Positions 25,168 to 29,175 of a DNA stretch of 29,175 nt are shown one piece after another. The position numbers and the translations under genes are program-made. Under the pieces are notes generated by a model. That model ran no database searches and had not been told where the DNA came from. It saw only the letters and a program-made list of their open reading frames with translations. Position 1 is the stretch's first letter. Every line of letters starts with the position of its first letter. The stretch is from NCBI GenBank assembly GCA_040222185.1, contig JAVKDP010000037.1, forward strand, positions 1 to 29,175. Reading direction: 5' to 3'. The stretch is from JAVKDP01 sp040222185. Its GTDB lineage: Bacteria > Bacteroidota > Rhodothermia > Balneolales > Balneolaceae.

Positions 25168-25701
25168 CTAAATTTCTGAATCAATCCATTTTTCGAGGAA
25201 TTCCAGGCCTTTTTTACTTCTCCCTTTATCAGCAATAATAAGATTTCCATCAGCCCCATAGATTTCGATATGAGGCGTTCCTCCAAAATTATACATATCA
25301 AATTTCTCCTCTCTCTCTTTCATCCATTTATCAGCTTCTTCTTTGGTAGCAAAATGTCTTGCTACACCTTCGTCTGGTAGATTAACCTGGTAAACCAGAA
25401 CATCAGGTCGTGCTTTTTGAAAAGCCGGGAGTTTTTTTTCAAGCCCTGCACAAATACTACAGGTGTTAGTGCGCACTTCAATAATTGTTATCGAACCTGG
25501 TACAGCTAATTCACTATAAGGTTTTTTGGCTTTGTATAACTCATCAAATGTTATCTCCTCAGTAGAACGAATTACTGGATTAGCCTGCTCGGGAATATCT
25601 GGTTCAAAAAAAGAAAGAGAAGGAGAACGGTCTGTAAATAGCATCCAGACTAATACAAAAATACTTCCAAGCAGGGCTGTGAGAACCAGATTCTTAATCA
25701 T
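25168..25701 (-). CDS. Membrane-anchored thioredoxin-like protein
   Basis: This 177-residue protein has one N-terminal hydrophobic segment (residues 4-22) that acts as an uncleaved anchor or signal, then a thioredoxin fold facing the periplasm. The redox motif is C81-S-I-C84 in EVRTNTCSICAGLEKKL, and the cis-proline is in GGTPHIEIY (T142-P143). The charged insertion EEADKWMKEREEKFD before the cis-Pro resembles the insertion in TlpA/DsbE-type and thiol-oxidase-linked thioredoxins. The C-x-x-C dipeptide S-I is not the classical GP, so redox potential cannot be inferred. It lies 43 bp downstream of umuC on the same strand; no functional link to the polymerase is evident. A role in periplasmic disulfide or cytochrome maturation is possible. 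Confidence 0.82.
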   Translation of the reverse strand: MIKNLVLTALLGSIFVLVWMLFTDRSPSLSFFEPDIPEQANPVIRSTEEITFDELYKAKKPYSELAVPGSITIIEVRTNTCSICAGLEKKLPAFQKARPDVLVYQVNLPDEGVARHFATKEEADKWMKEREEKFDMYNFGGTPHIEIYGADGNLIIADKGRSKKGLEFLEKWIDSEI

Positions 25702-25744
25702 TATAGTTAGTTTAATTTGTTAATACGTGTCTAGTATAGTCTTC

Positions 25745-27073
25745 TTATTTAGTTTTTACTACTAACAATTCGTCCCAACGAGTAGTATATCTTTTACTCA
25801 AATGATTTTGATTCATAAGCCATTTGTTACGGTGTTCTCCCTTTTTGTGTAAACCGGTTGCGGCAAAGGCAGCATAATTTCTTCCATATCTGGAGTTTAT
25901 TAAGTCCATACATTCCATTAGCCTGAATTGCTGTTGAGTATATAGTTCAGGGTCAAATAAATCCATCTGTACTTCACTGTTTGGTACTAACCCAGTGAGC
26001 ATAACTGCTGCTTTTTTATATTTTTTGCCTTGCTGAAAAACAGATTTTGTTAGTGCGTTAGCAACCCGGATCATAGTTGGAGTATGAGCAGTAGGTACTT
26101 TGAGTGGATGGCCAGCTCCGAACTTATATTTCCCACGGATGTTATCATATTTATCACCAATTAAATTGATATGAATTACTGATGCCACAGAGTTCTGAGC
26201 CCGGAGCTTCTCGGCAGTACGGCTCACAAAAGTAGCAACTGCTTCCTGGATATCAGAGAGCTCGAATAAAGGCTTCCCAAACATCCTGGATGTCAGGATT
26301 CCCTTTCGGTGATCACGGCCTTCACTTATTCCTGAACAAGAGAACCCATTTAACTCAAGTACAGTTCTCAGGCCGGTTACAGCTAGTTGCTTGCGAACCC
26401 ATTTTTTGTTGTTCACCGTTTGTTTTAACTGAAGAGCATTATTTATTCCATTTCTGTTCAGGCGTACTGTGATGCCTTGCCCAATTCCCCAGATTGCCTG
26501 GATAGGTGTTTTTTCCAAAAATTCATCCACTTGTGGATGAGAACATAAATCAAGTACACCCTGGTAATTTGGGTCTTTCTTAGCTAAATGGTTCGCAACC
26601 TTTGCCAGTGTTTTGCTTGGTGCAATCCCAACAGAAACAGGTAATCCTGTCCACTTCAATATGGTTTCTCTTATAACCCGACCATACTCAGTGAAGTCGG
26701 GAAAAATATTGGATGACAATTCGGCAAAAGCTTCATCAATGCTATACACTTCGATATCATGAGTGAGATATCGTAAAATTTCCATTACCCTGTGAGACAT
26801 ATCTCCATACAAGGCATAATTAGATGATCGAAGTACAATTCCTTTCTTTTTAAACTCCTGACGATATTTGAATTCAGGGGCACCCATCTTGATGCCAGCT
26901 TCCTTTGCTTCTTCAGAACGGGCAATTACACAGCCATCATTATTCGAGAGAATTGCAATAGGCTTGCCAATTAGAGAGGGGTCAAAGGCACGTTCACAGG
27001 ATGCATAAAAATTATTACAATCGATCATTGCATAGGCAACAGAGCCAGATTTTTTGAGTGCCTTTATATTCAT
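25745..27073 (-). CDS. umuC: Y-family DNA polymerase V catalytic subunit UmuC
   Basis: This is the error-prone translesion polymerase of the SOS response. I start it at the ATG at 27073 (442 residues), because the 48 extra residues of the longer frame (from 27217) fall inside the upstream gene and do not resemble UmuC. Palm and fingers: D18 in MIDCNNFYASCE, the LSNNDGCVIARSEEAK segment and D113-E114 in YSIDEAFAEL supply the metal-binding carboxylates. The steric-gate region is FYASCE. The thumb HhH region (WGIGQGITVRL) and little finger follow. QMDLF (in EVQMDLFDPEL) matches the beta-clamp-binding QLxLF-type motif, and the C terminus SKRYTTRWDELL is nearly that of E. coli UmuC. The gene is preceded by a four-helix-bundle gene with a 13-bp gap and by umuD. 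UmuD partnering is expected but see the altered UmuD. Confidence 0.95.
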   Translation of the reverse strand: MNIKALKKSGSVAYAMIDCNNFYASCERAFDPSLIGKPIAILSNNDGCVIARSEEAKEAGIKMGAPEFKYRQEFKKKGIVLRSSNYALYGDMSHRVMEILRYLTHDIEVYSIDEAFAELSSNIFPDFTEYGRVIRETILKWTGLPVSVGIAPSKTLAKVANHLAKKDPNYQGVLDLCSHPQVDEFLEKTPIQAIWGIGQGITVRLNRNGINNALQLKQTVNNKKWVRKQLAVTGLRTVLELNGFSCSGISEGRDHRKGILTSRMFGKPLFELSDIQEAVATFVSRTAEKLRAQNSVASVIHINLIGDKYDNIRGKYKFGAGHPLKVPTAHTPTMIRVANALTKSVFQQGKKYKKAAVMLTGLVPNSEVQMDLFDPELYTQQQFRLMECMDLINSRYGRNYAAFAATGLHKKGEHRNKWLMNQNHLSKRYTTRWDELLVVKTK

Positions 27074-27086
27074 TACCAGGCTATTT

Positions 27087-27446
27087 TTAATCAAGAGAGT
27101 TTTTAAGTTGGCCCAGCATCTTCTCAAAATCACGGCTGTCTTCATAAAGCAGGTCAAAGAACTCCTTATTGATATAGCCGAGGTTAACAGCAATCTCAAG
27201 AAATGTTTGTAATTCAAAGACGAGGCCGGATACTATGGTAAGGCATCGTAATTTTGCTTTAGAAGAATTAAAAGCATGTGCTTTTGCGAGGGTTGAAGCA
27301 ATAGTAGTTGCACTTTTTCTGATCTGGGTAGTAAGCACAGGTTGTTCTGAATCCGGAAATGTGTCAGATGCCCGATAGATTTTATTAACTAAAATCATGG
27401 ATTTTTGCCAGGCAGTAACATCACGAAAAGTTTTAATTGTATTCAT
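27087..27446 (-). CDS. Four-helix-bundle protein (23S rRNA intervening-sequence protein family)
   Basis: This 119-residue protein has the pattern of the S23/IVP four-helix-bundle family: VTAWQKSMILVNKIYRAS, FPDSEQPVLTTQIRKSATTIAS, KLRCLTIVSGLVFELQTFLEIAVNLGYI. The usual sequence near GLTxQIRRAAxSIPxNIAEG is diverged here to VLTTQIRKSATTIASTLAKA, so the glycine and asparagine of the NIAEG turn are replaced. The family forms homopentamers and includes the Avd subunit of diversity-generating retroelements, which binds nucleic acid with a polymerase. In this window it lies between umuD (26 bp upstream) and umuC (13 bp downstream) in one operon, an unusual place. A direct role in polymerase V function is inference. 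Confidence 0.85.
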   Translation of the reverse strand: MNTIKTFRDVTAWQKSMILVNKIYRASDTFPDSEQPVLTTQIRKSATTIASTLAKAHAFNSSKAKLRCLTIVSGLVFELQTFLEIAVNLGYINKEFFDLLYEDSRDFEKMLGQLKNSLD

Positions 27447-27472
27447 AGTTAAGCTTAGGTTTTGAAGTTTTT

Positions 27473-27919
27473 TTAATCCTCATTTAATTCATTAAACCGA
27501 TGAATCAGGTGTGTAGCGACTCCCCAAATCATCCATTCGGTTCCTTCAGTAATAGGAATTGGTGCATATTGAGGGTTACCGGAAACCAGGAATACACGAG
27601 AGTCTTGTTTTAAAAACCGCCTGATGATGACTTCTTCATCCAAAGAAACAATGATGATAGAACCATTTTTTGGAGTAAGTGATCTGTCAATAACCAGGAT
27701 ATCACCATGATGGATTCCGAAGGTCTGCATTGCATTCCCCTCAGCTCGTACATAGAAAGTTGAAGTTGGCCTGCGAACAATCAGGTCTTCCAGGCTTAAT
27801 GCTTTTTCAAGGTGATCTCCGGCAGGTGATGGGAACCCGGTCTCAATTTTCCTGGATAAAGTGAGTATATCCGTTCTTTTCTGTATCCCCAACGACGAAT
27901 GTGATTTTAGTTCTTTCAT
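27473..27919 (-). CDS. umuD: UmuD-like S24/LexA-family protein with the catalytic dyad lost
   Basis: This 148-residue homologue of UmuD is the polymerase V accessory subunit normally activated by RecA-stimulated self-cleavage. The cleavage-site region ETGFPSPAGDHLE corresponds to CGFPSPAADYVE of E. coli, with Cys-Gly replaced by Thr-Gly. The nucleophile serine position is alanine: EGNAMQTFGIHHGD (A63, codon GCA) aligns with SGDSMIDGGISDGD of E. coli (S60). The general-base lysine is also changed: EEVIIRRF (R100) aligns with GEFTVKKL (K97). All other core features (DILVIDRSL, NPQYAPI, WGVATHLIHR) are retained, so the fold should be intact but self-cleavage is not expected. It heads the operon with the four-helix-bundle gene and umuC, and the promoter overlaps repeated CATATAAT half-sites. 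Symbol kept by homology and position. Confidence 0.9.
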   Translation of the reverse strand: MKELKSHSSLGIQKRTDILTLSRKIETGFPSPAGDHLEKALSLEDLIVRRPTSTFYVRAEGNAMQTFGIHHGDILVIDRSLTPKNGSIIIVSLDEEVIIRRFLKQDSRVFLVSGNPQYAPIPITEGTEWMIWGVATHLIHRFNELNED

Positions 27920-27931
27920 ATATTTTCACGC

Positions 27932-27977
27932 CATATAATTATATGTACATTATATGTGTAAAGAATGTGAAAGTAAA
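27932..27977 (-). promoter_or_regulatory. umuD promoter with overlapping repeated CATATAAT half-sites
   Basis: On the minus strand, TTTACT (27972-27977) and TATAAT (27949-27954) are separated by 17 bp, a good sigma-70-type promoter about 30 bases from the umuD ATG. Overlapping it are three half-sites: two direct copies of ACATATAAT (27949-27957 and 27938-27946) spaced 11 bp, and a perfect 14-bp palindrome CATATAATTATATG (27932-27945) that adds an inverted copy. This layout suits a repressor acting at the promoter, plausibly the SOS regulator, although AT-rich sequence can give such symmetry by chance and I know no matching LexA consensus for this phylum. Confidence 0.5.
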
Positions 27978-27987
27978 TGGAGGGTAT

Positions 27988-28025
27988 AAAAAAAGTCTCA
28001 GCTATTTATTTATAACTGAGACTTT
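27988..28025 (-). terminator. Intrinsic terminator of the downstream-unknown secreted protein gene
   Basis: A perfect 10-bp stem AAAGTCTCAG (27992-28001) / CTGAGACTTT (28016-28025) encloses a 14-base loop, and on the minus strand it is followed by seven T residues (27988-27994). It lies 26 bp past the stop of the 231-residue protein and just before the umuD promoter, insulating the two units. It is the only convincing intrinsic terminator I see in the window. Confidence 0.85.
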
Positions 28026-28051
28026 GAATAGAATGAAAAAACTAAAGTAGC

Positions 28052-28747
28052 CTATAAAGTACTGGCATAAGTAAACATTTCAGCTAAGTGCTTGTCGTTC
28101 TTGAAATCTAATTTATTATCCTTTGCGTATTTATCAACAGCTTTTCTATTGTCACCAAATAATCTCAGGATATTTCGTTTTCGCATTTTAATTCGTTTGA
28201 ATTCACCATCCACAATAGCATAATAGGCAGTAAACTTTGAATACACATCTTGTTGAACGGCATTGCCATATGAAGAAACATCTTTTTGAAGTGTCACACC
28301 GGTATTTTTAAGGAAGGTAACATCACCTTCATGTATAACTTCGAAAAAGGTTCTGTTATTAAGATCATCAACGCCATTAGTAGTGAAACCACTTTTTAGC
28401 GTCATCTTTGGGTATGTAATTCGAATCTCATTCACTGCGGCATATTGTATGGCAACCAGTTTATTATCTTGAGAAACTACAATACTTTTATTACTCAGAT
28501 CCACATTCATCTTGACAGGAACAGTTTGTTGTTTGCCTGAAACCAGTACGGCAGTAACAAACTCATCAAAGAAGAAGGGGTTACCTTCTGTCTCAGTTGT
28601 TTGTATAGCTACAGCTGTTTTACCATTAAATACCTCTCCAAGTCTCATACCATGACCATCAATGGTATCTTGCGAATAAGTAAGCTGTGAGATAAGAAGA
28701 AATAAAACGGCTATAGGGATTGTTTTGTTCATTTTCTTATTTTTCAT
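28052..28747 (-). CDS. Secreted protein of unknown function (up to 231 aa)
   Basis: I do not recognise a family. The N terminus is a Sec signal peptide: a Lys-rich start, then hydrophobic IPIAVLFLLISQL and probable cleavage after TYS near residue 25. The mature part is beta-rich in the middle (VAIQTTETEGNPFFFDEFVTAVLV, KSIVVSQDNKLVAIQY) and ends in a basic helix region (KRIKMRKRNILRLFGDNRKAVDKYAKDN) that looks like the C-terminal part of small Bacteroidota periplasmic proteins annotated as hypothetical. No cysteines occur in the mature chain. The first ATG (28747) and an ATG at codon 6 (28732) are both possible starts; neither has a good ribosome-binding site. The gene is monocistronic with its own terminator and is divergent from the exonuclease gene. 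No lipobox and no T9SS tail are visible. Confidence 0.78.
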   Translation of the reverse strand: MKNKKMNKTIPIAVLFLLISQLTYSQDTIDGHGMRLGEVFNGKTAVAIQTTETEGNPFFFDEFVTAVLVSGKQQTVPVKMNVDLSNKSIVVSQDNKLVAIQYAAVNEIRITYPKMTLKSGFTTNGVDDLNNRTFFEVIHEGDVTFLKNTGVTLQKDVSSYGNAVQQDVYSKFTAYYAIVDGEFKRIKMRKRNILRLFGDNRKAVDKYAKDNKLDFKNDKHLAEMFTYASTL

Positions 28748-28859
28748 TTTTAGGGATTTTATCTTTCAGATAGTAATAAAAATAGAGCTTTTAAGCACTA
28801 TTTGTGTTACTCTAATAAACCATTTTAACATAACTCATTAAACAGCGGATTAGTATTGT

Positions 28860-29175
28860 ATGTATCTGATTTTTGATACCGAGACAACAGGATTACCAAG
28901 AAACTATTCAGCACCAATTACAGATTTCGACAATTGGCCCCGACTAGTACAATTGGCCTGGCAACTGCATGATCATACAGGAAAACTAATCTCAAGTGGG
29001 AACTATATTGTAAAACCAGAGGGCTTTACGATCCCGTTTAATTCTGAGAAGATTCATGGTATCTCTACAAAAAAGGCATTAGAAGAAGGGCTCGATTTAG
29101 GTTTTGTTCTTACTGAATTCCGTAAGGATATGGAGAAAGCCTACTTCCTGGTTGGTCACAATGTGTCTTTTGATG
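28860..29175 (+). CDS. DEDDh 3'-5' exonuclease, 3'-truncated (epsilon-like domain, possibly part of a DnaE fusion)
   Basis: The frame is open from the ATG at 28860 to the window edge (105 complete codons). It starts MYLIFDTETTGLP, exonuclease motif I (D-E catalytic pair), then has DNWPRLVQLAWQ and IHGIS, and reaches motif II GHNVSFD at the edge; motif III lies beyond it. This is the DnaQ/epsilon-type proofreading fold that removes mismatched 3' nucleotides. From memory, several Bacteroidota replicative polymerase (DnaE) proteins begin with this kind of domain, so the gene may encode a large fused polymerase rather than a free exonuclease. The window cannot decide this. It is divergent from the 231-residue secreted protein across 112 bp without a recognisable operator. 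Confidence 0.85.
   Translation, partial: MYLIFDTETTGLPRNYSAPITDFDNWPRLVQLAWQLHDHTGKLISSGNYIVKPEGFTIPFNSEKIHGISTKKALEEGLDLGFVLTEFRKDMEKAYFLVGHNVSFD

Noticed and set aside
27074..27217. N-terminal extension of the umuC frame
   Set aside because: The extra codons lie within the four-helix-bundle gene in another frame and do not resemble UmuC; MNIKALKKSG at 27073 is the better start.

Overview
The window looks like a chromosomal segment of a free-living member of the Bacteroidota/Balneolota-type lineages (Balneolaceae is my best guess). The reasons are its AT-rich composition, mostly weak ribosome-binding sites, and two exported proteins that end in the NYPNPFNP-type C-terminal sorting domain of type IX secretion (T9SS) substrates. 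The genus is inference. Coding density is very high: no gene-free stretch reaches 300 bases, and I see no rRNA, tRNA, CRISPR array, insertion sequence or prophage. Three genes are cut down from longer open frames because an internal ATG fits better (gntR-like, tag, umuC). One gene enters from the left edge (gcvP) and one leaves at the right edge (a DEDDh exonuclease).

Layout. 1-5451 (+): the end of gcvP (glycine decarboxylase), then three genes for exported proteins: an unknown secreted protein, a class C beta-lactamase-like serine hydrolase with a T9SS tail, and an M20 metallopeptidase. 5465-8723 (-): a tight three-gene operon of a glutamine-synthetase-family ligase, an APH-like small-molecule kinase and a HAD-IIA phosphatase. 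8906-12037 (+): a DUF1800/DUF1501 pair, the second with a Tat-like signal and a T9SS tail. 12046-12498 (-): an OsmC-type peroxiredoxin. 12679-14495 (+): an LpxH-like phosphoesterase overlapping a glycosyltransferase. 14492-15884 (-): a DinB-fold protein and a GntR/UTRA regulator. 15961-19146 (+): a sulfur operon of two YeeE/YedE half-transporters, a CstB-like persulfide dioxygenase-rhodanese fusion and a TauE/SafE exporter, facing the GntR gene across a 24-bp near-perfect palindrome. 19143-19718 (-): tag. 19832-24195 (+): ppc, ilvE and crcB. 24192-27919 (-): umuD, a four-helix-bundle protein gene, umuC, a membrane-anchored thioredoxin-like protein and a GhrA-like dehydrogenase. 28052-28747 (-): an unknown secreted protein with a clear intrinsic terminator. 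28860 to the end (+): the exonuclease.

How the genes work together. The sulfur operon resembles the persulfide-detoxification operons elsewhere controlled by BigR (ArsR family) or CstR (CsoR family), but here a GntR/HutC-type regulator sits at the divergent promoter and no sulfide:quinone reductase is visible. The GS/kinase/HAD operon looks like an undescribed small-molecule pathway combining a gamma-glutamyl-type ligation with a kinase/phosphatase pair. The translesion polymerase operon is unusual in two ways: the UmuD homologue has lost both residues of the Ser/Lys autocleavage dyad, and a gene of the 23S-rRNA-intervening-sequence four-helix-bundle family lies between umuD and umuC. All five convergent gene junctions are extremely tight: three overlap by exactly 4 bp and the other two are 8 and 13 bp apart.
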